Below the pieces are notes generated by a model. That model made no database searches. It was given only the letters and a program-made list of their open reading frames with translations, and was not told the DNA's origin. Positions 1-11,700 of a stretch of DNA of 64,000 bases are shown in pieces. Source of the DNA: Rhynchopus euleeides (Eukaryota > Euglenozoa > Diplonemea > Diplonemida > Diplonemidae); contig OY723241.1 in the NCBI GenBank assembly GCA_963210315.1, forward strand, positions 558,001 to 622,000, written 5' to 3'. Position 1 is the stretch's first letter. Every line of letters begins with the position of its first letter. Position numbers and translations under genes: made by a program.

Positions 1-292
1 ATATATGCTTGTATTAGCCTGGCAGAAAAAACTGATATTTTGTGGTGGAAAACCCCCCAAAACCCCAAAAATATTAAGCACACTCGTGTGAGCGGAAAGC
101 GCCCCACCACAGCTGCAACCAAACGTGCTCTATACACTAACCCCACCCTTCATCAGGCTCAGGGTGTGATCAGTTCAGGGTTTTGTGTGTAGAAGCGTCA
201 ACGCAACAAACTATCAAGCAGGCGAGAGAATCAAGAGGGGGGCAAGAGTGACAGAAGCGGACAGAGTACGCCGAGCTGCGTGGTTGTTCTGA

Positions 293-640
293 AGAGAGAG
301 GGACAGTAACTACGCCGTGCGTAACTACGGGCTGAGGGAGTACGCCGAGCTGCGCGTATTTTGAGGTCAGAGAGGGACAGTAACTACGCCGAGCTGCGTG
401 TATCTTACAGAGAGGGGCAGTAACAACGCCGTGCTGCGTGTAACAAACAGAGAGGGACAGTAACTACGCCGAGCTGCGTGTATCTTACAGAGAGGGACAG
501 TAACAACGCCGTGCTGCGTGTAACAAACAGAGAGGGACAGTAACTACGCCGAGCTGCGTGTATCTTACAGAGAGGGACAGTAACAACGCCGTGCTGCGTG
601 TAACAAACAGAGAGGGACAGTAACTACGCCGAGCTGCGTA
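293..640. repeat. Tandem repeat, 40-bp monomers in an 80-bp higher-order unit
   Basis: The words AGAGAGGGACAGTAACTACG and ACAACGCCGTGCTGCGTGTA alternate. The same 80-bp dimer restarts at 381, 461, 541 and 621. Two degenerate monomers precede it from about 293. The array ends ten bases before the ATG at 650. It is therefore the immediate upstream region of the element's ORF and could act as leader or promoter; that role is inferred from position only. Confidence 0.85.
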
Positions 641-649
641 ACAGAGAAG

Positions 650-1264
650 ATGGCCACTCTGGATTGGGACACCCTGAAGGTTCCCGACCCCGCCCACCCC
701 GACAACGAGCCAGCAGAGCGTCGCCCCGAGTGCATATTCGAAACCTGCAATACAACGCACACAGCCAGGACCGCATTCAGCTGCCACGACTGCGGTGGGA
801 CCACGGTCAGGACGTGCATGAGAGAGCACATCCCGGCGCACATCGTCCCCGAATGGCTCGAGGGCGCAGGGGACAGGGGCTGGGTGTGCCCCGAGTGCGC
901 ATGGGTCCGGCAGGCGGTCGACGAGGAGACCGCGGCGGACCTGGCAGCAGGGGCGGGCGAGCTAGGCGAGGACGGGGAGTACAGCGAGGCGGACAGCCAG
1001 AGTGGCACGGGCCTCCAGCACAGGGACGCACACCACCCCGCCGACTCGAACACCGATCTCCGCGTGGCGAACTCGCTGGAGTACCTGCTGAAGTTGACAG
1101 GCCGGCTGGAGAAGGAGCAGAAGGAGCTGAAGAAGACCGTGGAGACGCAGGCGAAGCAGATCGCCACTCTGCAGAAGGCGCTGCAGCGGACGGAGGCCGA
1201 GTGTAGAAGCGTCAACGCAACAAACAAAAGGAAATTCATCAGAGCGGTTGTAGCTGTGAAGTGA
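650..1264 (+). CDS. Zinc-finger/coiled-coil protein of the TIR element
   Basis: 204 aa. An N-terminal Cys/His cluster (C28, C33, C45, C48, C56, H60, H64, C80, C83) has PHD/RING-like spacing and probably binds two zinc ions; the exact family is not recognised. An acidic Gly/Ala/Glu linker follows. Residues about 145-190 form a charged heptad region (LEKEQKELKKTVETQ...) typical of a coiled coil. The start is the first ATG after the tandem array, in an AAGATGG context. The ORF fills the element from array to right inverted repeat, so it is probably the element's own protein, possibly a DNA-binding or nucleoprotein-like ORF. The 24 bases at 1202-1225 repeat bases 188-211 in direct orientation, a sign of internal duplication. 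Confidence 0.6.
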   Translation: MATLDWDTLKVPDPAHPDNEPAERRPECIFETCNTTHTARTAFSCHDCGGTTVRTCMREHIPAHIVPEWLEGAGDRGWVCPECAWVRQAVDEETAADLAAGAGELGEDGEYSEADSQSGTGLQHRDAHHPADSNTDLRVANSLEYLLKLTGRLEKEQKELKKTVETQAKQIATLQKALQRTEAECRSVNATNKRKFIRAVVAVK

Positions 1265-1311
1265 TAGGGCGCTTTCCCAATATTTTCTACCAGGCTAATA
1301 CAAGCATATAT

Positions 1312-2610
1312 GCTTCTATTAGCCTGAAATTTTTATAACCCTGTGCCTGGAATTTTGACCGAGTTAGATAAAATTTTCAGTGCAATCCTTCAGCACCTCC
1401 CCCCTAGATTTTTAGGTTTTCTTGACCCAATGGTCGAAATCTGCGACATAGTGGAAATCCCGGGGACATGTCGAATTCGAAAATTTTGGGTCAAAAAACC
1501 CCAGGGGGGACCCTTTGGTTTCACCCCCTGCTGGGGGGCCTGGTGGGCGTTCAGGTGTGCTGAGACCCTTCGGGTTCTGACAGAGTGCAGCAATGGTAAT
1601 CAACCGTCGTGAACGTACTTTCGTGCCGGCATGGCTATCCATGGGCACCGTGGCATGTCGCCGCATCCGTCCCGATCAACAAGTGCCAGAGGCAAATCAG
1701 GAGTCCTGGTCCAGTGCAGGCACCTGCGCTGCAGATACCCAAGGGACTGTTGTGCACAAAAATGCACACGCAAGGACATCAACTGACCGAGGCAATGCAC
1801 CTCGCAGCCTATCGATTCGATTCGGGGCACCAAGCCTCACGAGCTGGTCACGCGATACCACGTTACTCTGCGTGGCATATTCCGTGCAGCCGAAATGGCT
1901 TGGGCAGCAGTGCACAGGAACTTCTGCTGCACTGCGACAGGACAACCCAAGCACGTGCCGCGTACATCCGGAGGTGAAGTTGGATGAGGAAGATCGGTGG
2001 CTTCTGGGTGGAAGAGGGCCACCGCGTCCACGTCGCGGATAGCACACTCAGCACACGAGCGGGCGTTGCATGAAATCCCCCATGTGTCAACAGGGGAAAT
2101 CGGCCTTTTAGGTGATCCTGGTCAGGAATAAAAATTTCCACACATATTTTTCGACTTCCTGAGGCCAAAAACCGGTATTCCTGGACCCAGATGTGACATC
2201 TGGATGACATAATAAAAATCCAGAGTGCCTTAGAGGCGCGCGGGACATTTTTTTGGGGATCGTGGCTGGGGACCCCCTATTTTGGGGGATTTCCCGTAGG
2301 TGGAAAATGTCGATTTTCCAATTTTAAATCACACTGGGGGCACCTGCGGGGCCATATTTTGCATTTTCAGACAGGGGACCTATACCCTACAAACCCGATT
2401 TTCGGGTTTTTTGACCACTTTTTGCCTTGTGCGAAAACGTGATATTTTTTGGACAAAATTCCAGGCACAGGGTTTATATAAATCCGGATTTTCAAAATAT
2501 GCTTGTATTCGCATGTATGCTTGTATTATCATGTATGCTTGTATTTGCCCCCCCCCAGTAAATGTTGGACCCTTGTCGATTCTCCGAAAGGACATTCAAG
2601 AGAGGGAGAT
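1312..2610. other. Intergenic; no convincing gene
   Basis: Open frames here show no domain-like composition. The stretch 2497-2550 contains three spaced copies of ATGCTTGTATT, the core of the inverted repeat of the element at 1-1311. This suggests a degraded relative or a third terminus of a larger composite. Confidence 0.5.
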
Positions 2611-2728
2611 GGGTCTTCGCTACCGGATAACTTTCGACAAAGTTTGGCGATTTTCACCTATGAATAGGGCAGGGGGAAATACACCAAAAAAAAGGGCACA
2701 CCGTTCTTCGGCACCGTAGCGAAGACCC
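2611..2728. mobile_element. 118-bp miniature inverted-repeat element (GGTCTTCGCTAC type)
   Basis: It begins GGGTCTTCGCTACCGG and ends with the reverse complement CGGTGCCGTAGCGAAGACCC type sequence (13 identical terminal bases). A related element lies at 54897-55013. Too short to code. Confidence 0.55.
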
Positions 2729-2739
2729 TCTCGTATACC

Positions 2740-5700
2740 TCCTAGAAATCTTGCCAGGATGGGCAAAAAAATCACACACCCCTGTCATGAAAAGGGTTGG
2801 ATAAAAGAGGGAGATTTAAAGAGAACCAAAGATGTGCAAATCCAGGCAGGCTTCCCGGCACCCCCTGCCTCCGTTGCACACCGTACAGCGGCGGGCTACT
2901 CTTCCTGGCTTCGGGTGGAGTTCAGTGGTGCGACTCCCATCGCCGAGAACTCCAGAAAATAACAGGAAGAAAGACAAAAAGGGGGGGGGGGGTAGAGAGA
3001 AGTGGAGTAGAGATTCAGATGAAGGAATGGGGGTGGGGTGGGGGGGGGGGGGGGGTGAAATAGAGAGAGATTCAGAAGAAAGGGAAAAAATGGTCGGGGA
3101 ATATTGTACGAGCTTCTTCGAACAGCGGCAACACCTATTGGGGTCTGATTGGAACGACGAGTAATTTATCCTGCGGGCCCAGGAACTTTGCAGGCAGCAA
3201 GGTAGGGAGGGGGGTGGGTGAGGGGGCTGAAAATTGATTGCTCCTCAACCACGTGGAACAAAAATGCGCACGCCCGCCTTCTTGCGACACCTGTCACATC
3301 CACGATGGGCAAAGGGTGCGCGGTTTACACACCACGTTTGAAACATGCACTCGATGGTGACTATCAGCCATCACCTACGGTGCCTGTTTGTTTGTTTTCC
3401 GCAACTCATTGACACGCCAGCTTCATTTTTTTTCCGAATCGCATCGAGAAAAGAACAACAAAAATACAATATAGAACACTCAAGGCGATGCAGGCTTTTA
3501 ACCGCTGAGGGGGGAGGGGGCTGTGTTCTCATCCAAGCCCCCACAGTGGATCACCGATACCTTGACCCCCTTCTGCTTTTCACACAGCTTTTCCAAACCC
3601 ACCTCACCCACTCACATAGGGGTTTGGGTGGAAACTGAATGGCACTTCTTCTTCTTCTTCTCACACGAAGGCTGTGTGCGTAAAATACCACTGAGTCGGT
3701 CATGTATCGCTCTGAAGCAGATGAAAGGCGATCCCGACCAACTCAAACAATAACAGCCGCCACGCCAATACACAATTTTGACGTGAACAGCTCCCACCTG
3801 GTGTCCCTGAAGAGGCCGATTTACGCGCTTCTTACGTAGTTCGGTAGTGATACGGTTTTCAGGGACACAGCAACCAACGGGGTCTTTTGTTTTGATCATG
3901 ATCAAGAAAGCTCAAAAAATACGTGTGACATGTGCGTGTGTTTGCTTGTCGGGGGGGGGGGGGGGGGGGGCAGGGAAGAAGGAACATCACCTGGTGGCAG
4001 AAAGAGAAAGAGATCGAGAGAGTGAGAGCGAGAAATGCCGGAGGGTTGAATTGGGTTGGCCCGGGAGAGCCGAAGGCCCGTCCCAAAAGCGTGGCAAACG
4101 TGATTCCTTCTGCCTAAGTTGATGCGGTGGCGCTTCTACCGAATATAAAAATCATCTCTGCGCGATGGGGCTTTCCTTTTGGCCACTTCGCGACTTCACT
4201 TCGCCTCATCACGTGTCAAGAGGGGATTTGCAAGATCTGACACACCTCCAATCGGGAAGACCGTGCAACTCTAACATCAAACTGTTTCGTGATAAGTTTG
4301 GTTTCTTGTTGCAACAGTGCAGCTCGCCACATGACCTCAGGGATGCAACCACCCACTCCCATGAATGTATCTGCGGCGTTGTGCGCGCGCCGTTTGCCTT
4401 CTCTCTTTTTTCCCGGAACGGGCTGTGCCAAAAAGGAACCCCAGCAAGGGCAAGAACAAGGCCCGTCTCCCCCACCCCCTCACCCTCCGTTCACCGTTTC
4501 ACGACACTGCGCATGACATCTAATCAGATCTCCTGCAGGCTCGCTATCCGTTGGGGTAGACCTAGAATGTGTATACATCGGCCGAGCTCCCGATGCGCCA
4601 GGTCGCGGCTGGAACTTTTCTCGCCAGATTCGTATTCCTCCTGACGTTTCTTCGTTCTGATCGTACATACCATACCACATACCTGGGGGCTGCTGTATTC
4701 TGTCGAGCAATCGCCCCCCAGAGCAGTAGTTAGTGCGGCCCTCCCACCTGTGATTACTTTTGCAGCAGTGCAGCACGCCCGTCCGGAGCAATGTGACACT
4801 CAATGCCCACAAAGGGGGAGGGTGCTGGAAACACTGGTGTGAACACAATCACACCGATCGTAGTTCGCTGAGAGAGAGACAGAGAGAGAGAGAATAAAAT
4901 AGAAAATTTTGCTTTGCCGGCGGTTGTTGCTTGCTTGAGGTCAGGTCGCAACGCTTCACTCATGTATGCAAGAGATTTGACCCGGAGGAGGAGCAGGGCC
5001 AGGGGTCACAGTGGTACGACGTCAATCGCTTGAGAGTCTCAGAGGAAGAAAGATATAGATAGACAGAGAGAGAGATCAATTCTTTTTTTTTTGGCATTTT
5101 AACAAATGCCTCATCCACCCACCCACCCCCCACACCCGAACAGAAACAAAACAGAATTGGGGAGGGGGGGGTGCGTGGGGGTGTGCCGAAAGAGGACGGG
5201 ACCCGGGTGAGTGGGGGTGTAGTTGCCTTCGTTGAGGATTAATCATGACCGGGTCACACCCAGATGGGTTGGGGGCGGGTAGGGGGAGGGGGTGGGGTCG
5301 TGATGTGGAGGAGAGGGAAGGGTGGGGGGGTGGGGAGGGCGTATGTGGGACACAGAAGATCCGCAAAGCGTGGTGGGTGGGGGGGGGGGGGGGCGGGGAG
5401 TTTGGAAGGTGTGGGGATTTTTTTTGTTGTTTCCAAGAAAAATATGGTCGTCGAAACACCATTGGGGGATGAGGGAGGGATAGGGGAGGGGGAGGACATG
5501 CATTCTACATGTGAGTATTTGCTTTTGATGTCGACAATCATATATACATACACCGCGAGAGCAAAGCGACTCTACTGCACGGGTATTGTACACGATTTGT
5601 CCCATTGAGTATTTTTTTTTGCGAAAGAGCCAAAATCACACAAATGTGAATCTGAAAATCACGGCATGCATCACCTGCTCTTCATGCGACCCCCCCCCCC

Positions 5701-6060
5701 CCTCCCCCCCAGCCAACTGTGCCAAGCCGTGCGCTGGGGGTGTTCTTCTTTGCCACCTATCCTTCCGAGGGGCAGCTCGCAATTTATTTTGAACAGCTTT
5801 TATTGGCCGTGCCTCCACCCCCCCCCCCCCCTTGTTGAAAGAGTGAGAGCTGAGCTGTTCCGACAAATCACCCCCCCCCCCCCTCGGTTCCAGAGGTAAG
5901 GCTCTGCTGTGGCAATAAGGCTCTGGGAAGAGGGCACCCCCTTGGTGTGGTGCCGAGAACCACCGGAAGAACTACATCCGGAAACCCGGGGCGCTTCACT
6001 ACTTCCGACACACACACACACACACCCCATGCAAGGGGCACACCCACACCTAACGCAACC
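2740..6060. other. Low-complexity intergenic region
   Basis: G runs (2980-3055, 3950-3970, 5370-5395), C runs (5690-5710, 5815-5830, 5870-5883), GA/CT and CA microsatellites. No ORF shows credible protein composition on either strand; the apparent ORFs are translations of homopolymer tracts. Confidence 0.6.
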
Positions 6061-6275
6061 CGTGAAAAACAGACTCGCAACCCCCACGGCAAAATATCCT
6101 TGTGGTCACGGTGGTCTTAAACAGCGGTTTACATATGTAAAATGCATATCATTTTGCATATCATTTTGCATATGAAAATCCCGGGCTGACATAAGACAGT
6201 CGGGATTTACATATGTAAACCTGGGATTTACATATGCAACTTCCAGATTTACATATGTAAATCTGGATTTACATA

Positions 6276-6605
6276 CCGTATACGTAAATATTTTGGAACG
6301 TAAATATTATGGAACGTAAATATTATGGAACGCTGGTGGGTTGGCGTTCCAGATTTTTTTCGTTCCATAATATTTACAGGGCTTTCTGCGACTCGGGGAC
6401 TTGGACCAGGTGATCGGACGGCGTACAGAGTCCCTGACGAGACCTACTCGTGCACTTTTCGCGCGATTCCTGACGCAAGCCGTCCTCACCACCGAGTGGC
6501 CCAACTGGCCCTGTAAATATTTTGGAACGTAAATATTATGGAACGGACCGGCCAAAAATGGGCCCGTTCCATAATATTTACGTTCCATAATATTTACGTA
6601 TACGG
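6276..6605. mobile_element. 330-bp MITE, TA target site, copy 1
   Basis: Perfect-ended inverted repeats CCGTATACGTAAATATT... with internal repeats of AAATATTATGGAACG. It is flanked by TA on each side (6274-6275 and 6606-6607). Removing one TA plus the element restores the palindrome TTTACATATGTAAA, so the target was the TA at the centre of an E1 arm word. A second copy lies at 15251-15596. TA duplication suggests Tc1/mariner-type mobilisation. Confidence 0.85.
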
Positions 6606-6607
6606 TA

Positions 6608-8320
6608 TGTAAATTCCGATTTACATATGTAAAATCCGGCGATTTATAGGGGGACCCTTTTCGAATTTTTTTCCGGGGTGGGTCTATTTTGGACGTTTGA
6701 GGCCGATTTCGAAGGAATTTTTGAGTTTTGAGCCTATTTTGGGCCCTAAAACGCGTTAAAACCGGTCCCGAAAATGGCTGATTTTTGGCCTTGGCCAAAT
6801 CTCGCCCAAAATATTGACCCAAAATTTTCTGGGACGAAAATCGGGTCCTGGTGGTCTGGAACTGTCCATTTTCGAAGACAGTCGTGAGAAAATCTCGAGT
6901 TTCCGCCCCGAGTTCCCTCATGCGACCCCAAAAATCAAGCAAATGAGGGTTGCCTCCAAATCGGGGTTGTGGGGAGAAAATCGGCCAAATGAGGTTCGGG
7001 TCGTCTCTTGTGCGAAATTCAGACAAAACTCAAGTATTCAAACGCTATACCTACCCCAACCGCAACCCCACCCCCTGCCTTCTGCCCCCCCTACCCCTGT
7101 GCAAGGTCATGTGCCCCGTCCCATCGCGTGTTGCCTTGATTGTTGCAGATTTTCAAATTGGGAAATTTCAGGTGACCCGATGATAGGGATGTACCCCGAG
7201 GGTCTACCTGCAGGGATCCACTTTTTGCTATGCCTGCATTGCTGCTGTTTGCGCTTCTCGCCTCCGCACACCACCCTGGGGGGAGGGACAGAGGGCGGAG
7301 GGGGCTACACACTTACACAACCGATTCGGTCAAACAATGCCACGTCATCCCCATTGGGGTCCTGGACCGCGGCCTCTCTCCCAGCGAATTGGTGTCGTCA
7401 TCAGGCAGGCTAAGTAGTTGTCTACACAGGACATTGGTTTTAAGGGGGGTCTGAGTTCTGCGGAACTGGCTTCAAGGGACGCCCCCTCGTAATGACTGGG
7501 TGGATGGAGCCAAGTAATACCAGGTGGTCGGACACCGGAACTCTCGGCATTTATTAGTCGCGGGAACTGTGTCCGTGTGGTAGGTGACCCCTTCCGATTC
7601 CACTGATTCCACTCTTGAACATGTAGTGTTGAAAGATACTTGGTGTTCTGATGTTTTACAGGGTACTTGACAAAGGAAAGAGGGTGGTCAGTCTTGTGAT
7701 CCACCCTGAATCCTTCCTGTGAGCAGCAGATCCACAACACCTCGACTTCTTTCAGCGGCTGTATTGATATTGCCTGACACAGCAAACATGATTCAATTGG
7801 AGGAACAAGCCTCGTACACCAGCGGCCCAAAAGGTGGATTTCATGTATGGTTTTAGGATTTCCCTTATTACTGATGGTGTAGAGACTACAAAGCCTGACC
7901 TGATGACGCCGCCATGAACCTGGGAGACACGCCGCGTGAGAAGGGACCTCGGTGCGGGGTGGCGTGAAGATCCTGCCTGAGTGCCCTCGTCGGGACCCGC
8001 GGTAAACCGTGGCGTTCCCCCCGAGGCAAGTCCAGGACGAAGGTTGCAGATAACCGCTGCACCTCTTCGTCCGAAAGGAGCTCACAGGATAGGGGAACTG
8101 CCCACACCCCACTCACGACAGTGTATCCGAAAGGTGCACTGCGCGTGTGGTGGCGGTGTCGGGTCCAGACCCACCTCGTTCCCCCATGCCCGTCAGTTGT
8201 TGCCCCTGCAGGGGTGGCTGCGGTCTGGCATGGGGGGCCCCCTCCCTGCCTTGCAAGGGAAAATGTAGAACGGCATGCTGCCCGTTTCTTCATTTTTCAC
8301 CTTGCCTGGTGGGGGGGGAA
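6608..8320. other. E1 interior without recognisable gene
   Basis: AT-rich runs with repeated GGGTC/CCAAAAAT words (6650-7000), then unique sequence. A 255-codon minus-strand frame (7345-8112) has no domain-like composition and is not called. Confidence 0.45.
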
Positions 8321-8420
8321 CCTCTCACGAGGCAAAAAAGAGAAACGGCATGCTGCCCAGGGCTGTTCCTAACTGGGGGGCTGGTTCCCCACTTTCAGGA
8401 TTCTGAACTTTTTTTCTAAG
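8255..8420. repeat. Back-to-back terminal motifs left of the USP-hAT gene
   Basis: 8328-8360 (CGAGGCAAAAAAGAG followed by CGGCATGCTGCCC) is inverted relative to 12945-12982 at the right of the gene (ending TTTTTGCCTCG). The adjacent 8262-8303 carries the same motif in the opposite orientation. GGGGCTGGTTCCCC-like words also occur on both sides (8375-8391; 12898-12945). These are candidate ends of the transposase-bearing element (about 8328-12982), with the right end of a sibling element abutting it. Confidence 0.5.
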
Positions 8421-8773
8421 AACTTTTGTACGGGGAAAAAAAGTTTTTTTCTAAGAATTTTGTAAGGGAAATTTTTTTTTCTAAGGGTTTTTCGCAGAGG
8501 AAATTTTTTTTTCTAAGATTTTCCCAGTCGACAGGGCGCACACAAGGATGGAAGGGAAGTCTCTCCCCCGTACAGTTCGCCTTGCTGGCCAACTGGAGAC
8601 TCCGCAGGATGACCCCGCCCACCTCCTCTTGCCTCGGTTTGCGTGTTGCTGGTGTGTTGCCTGTGTATTGCTGTTGTATTGCACTCCTGAGGACCTCCCT
8701 ATTTATTCCCACTCGACTACCCTTCGACAGGACCCTGACCTCACACTCACCCAACCTCACGTACTCCGCGAAT

Positions 8774-11700
8774 ATGGTGCGCACCACTGCAAAAATCTCC
8801 GGGAGCTTTTGGGCTTTCAGGCCTGAAGGGGCCAGTAGGGGGGTGGCGTCGGGGAGTGGCAGCTTTGTAACTATCCTCCAGCTGCTGGCATGTACAGTAC
8901 TGCGGGAGTGCCAAGGTGTATTGAGCAACCTCCTCCAGTCCCTGCGGAGCACAACCCCCGATGAGAACGAGCCCCAGATGATCACCTCGCAGGACCCGCA
9001 GCGACCCAACCCTGACGTCAGTCTCTCCGCCCTCGGACACAAACACCCGCACCTGAAGCACCTCTGCACCACCAAAAGCGCCACCGTCTACAGCTGCCCA
9101 TCTTGTGGTGAGTTCCGCACAGCTATTACAGACAGCATGGTTGTGATGTTGGGCGTCGTGAAGGACGAGGTGCAGCGCGTTGCTTCTCAATTTATGGAGA
9201 AGCAAGGTCCGTGCACATGTGGTGCTGTCCGGGCTGCGCAGTTCTGCGTCGAGAAGGCCCCGCACCTCCTGTTCCTCTCGACGCAGCGGTTTTCTGCATC
9301 CGGCGAGAAGCAGAAGCACCTGACGGAGCTTGCGGAAACCGTCAACGTCAAGGAATTAAGAGACCTCTCCGCCCTTCGTGAGCTTGGCGTTGACGGCAAC
9401 GGGGTGGTGCAGGTGGGCACGGTGCAGCCGGTGAATCACCGGTACCGGTTTGTCGGTGCATCGTGCACAAAGTCCGGGCTGACCCTCGCGAAGGGGATCG
9501 CCTGGGAGACGCTGTGCGCTCGTGGCCCCGCCACCACTCTGAAGTGGAAGTCGATCACGACTGATCGTGTGACGGATTGCTCTGTGGCGCCGTTCAATCG
9601 TGCGAACGCGAAGCCAGCACTCGTGCTGTACGCACGTGAGGCATCGGACGGTGACAGGCACGACGTCGATGCTTCGCATGATGCGCCGCCGCCTCCTCCT
9701 CCGGATCCCCTGGCCGCCTCTCCTGCAGCTACCACCGCCGCCCCTGTCGCCCCTGCACCCCACGCCGCCTTCTACACCGGGGAAGGGGCGTGCCACGTCG
9801 CCGCGTTCGACAGCGCCGGGCGACTGTCCCCATGGCTGACCGCCATGAAGCTCGCCCAATCAACCGGAGGCGTCAACATTGGGCTTGTACCAGGGTGGGT
9901 TCAACGGGATCTATACAGTTCTGGACACTACTGCCTCCGAGTGCTTGACTGCCTAGCAAGGTCAATTCCCATTACGGAGCCGACGCGTACCAGTGCTGCG
10001 GCGCTTCTGGAGGGCGTTGACTCCCCCGAAGCGGAGGCCCTCACGGTGAAGCTCAGGCGTCCGCGATTGATGGATACGAGATTCCTCGTGGACGAAGAGT
10101 TGGACACCAACACCGCGTCAGTGGCCCTGCAGACTTTCCGCACATCCCGCGGTTTAAATGTTCACTTTTCTATCGTCGACACCACACAGCCTCGCACCTT
10201 CGGCTTGCTTCTTCCGTCGTTGATGGCCCAGTACCCCTTGCGGCTTGTCTTCGACACAGCAAAGGCGCACTTCCTTCTTTTGATGGCAGCAAACAAGAAG
10301 TACGTGCCAGAGGGCTCAATGGTGAACGGTCTCCTTCGGATTCAGCAGCGGCAGGCACAGCTCGCCATACAGGAGAAGCAGCAGCGGAAGATCCACGCTG
10401 CAGCCTCCGGTGTGGTGCGTCTCCCTGATGGGAGGTGGAGGTGCACCACGTGTGCACCGTTCTTGGTGCAGCTGGAGGGGGAGTTCTCGGAGCAACCCCA
10501 CTTGCTCCGGTATGCACGCGGCGAAGCGTCTATGTCTGCCACGACAGTTGGGCGCCAGCAAAGCAATATCCGCCGCCACATGGGTGGTGCGGCGCACAAG
10601 AGAGCAGTGCAGTTGTCCACGCCTGGGAGTGAAAACACCAATGTGACAGCTACAGATATCCCCAAGCAGACGCTGTGCGCGAAGGTGAAGGTGACCAGCG
10701 AGCAGTACACAAGTCTGGTCAACCTGGTGTACAACGTGGCAACGGCGACGCAACGGGCGGAGGGGCTGAGCAGTGTGGGTGCGAGGTTGCAGGACGACAA
10801 GCGGAAGGGGCTGCATGTCCTGGACACCCACTACTCTCGAAAAGTCGCGAAGGAGTTCCAGACGATACTCTGGGAGGTGCTCCTGAGGGGAGTGGTGGGT
10901 GCGGTGCGTGCGTGTCGGGCGGCAACCCTGAAGGTGGACGGTACCACGTTCGCCCGCATCGACTTGATGATCGTCATCGTTTCGGGGATCAGCAGGACGG
11001 ATTGTGCTATGAAAGATTGGTGTGTGGGCACAGTCGACTTGAAGAAAGCTGACGCAGAGTCGCAGAAGGACGAGCTGGTCAAGTTGTTCGACAGCCTCCA
11101 GCTGTCGCAGTGGGCGCGGCGTTCGCTGAAGGGATTCGCGGCAGACGGGGCATCAACGATGAAGAGTCTCAGGGGGAAGCTCGAGATCGCGTGGGGATGC
11201 ACTCTCATCGATGTGCATGATGCTGCCCACATGCACCAGCTGTCCGTCGGCCTCATCAAGAAGACACGAAAGGTTGTTGAACATAGCCGCCTCCTCCGAC
11301 ACTGGTTTGCCTTCTTCAGATCAACCGCCAGGCAGAAGTCTCTGCAGATCATTTCCGGTGGGAAATGTCTCTCCTTCCCGAAGGAGCACTCCGTGCGTTG
11401 GGCAGCTGCAACGTTCCGTCGCCTGAACGCGGCTGTGGTGAACTTTGACTTCACTGTCGCTATGCTCGGGGAGATCCAGCCGCCGCCGTTCTTCTTCCAC
11501 AAGCTCACCCCCGAGTATTCCCTCTCGACTTGCATCTTGGCTGACGTCTTCGACATCAATAAAGGGGTGAGCGAGGCGTTGCAGAAGCGAGACCTGTCGC
11601 TCTCGTCGATGGAGAGCATCCTGCAGAATGCACTGACAGTGCATAAGGTGCTGGCGCGCCAGCCTGGCAAGCACGAAGCCAAGTTCTATGAGAACCAGGG

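Larger units (their letters stand above)
1..1311. mobile_element. Terminal-inverted-repeat element with zinc-finger ORF
   Basis: Bases 1-22 and 1290-1311 are perfect reverse complements (ATATATGCTTGTATTAGCC...). The similarity continues imperfectly inward: the left block around 66-115 and the right block around 1243-1288 share GGAAAGCGCCC and CACAGCT in inverted order. The element holds a 40/80-bp tandem array and one ORF at 650-1264, whose stop lies inside the right arm. No transposase is visible, so it looks non-autonomous. The window starts exactly at the left repeat, so the element may extend further left. An imperfect second copy of the terminal sequence follows at 1309-1325. Confidence 0.7.

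Noticed and set aside
6307..7026. 239-codon minus-strand ORF
   Set aside because: Runs through a MITE and repeat arm; no protein-like pattern.
7345..8112. 255-codon minus-strand ORF
   Set aside because: No recognisable domain, no start or splice context; composition looks random.
8426..8773. N-terminal extension of the transposase ORF to an ATG at 8426
   Set aside because: The extra 116 codons translate a Phe/Lys-rich subterminal repeat; the ATG at 8774 begins protein-like sequence.
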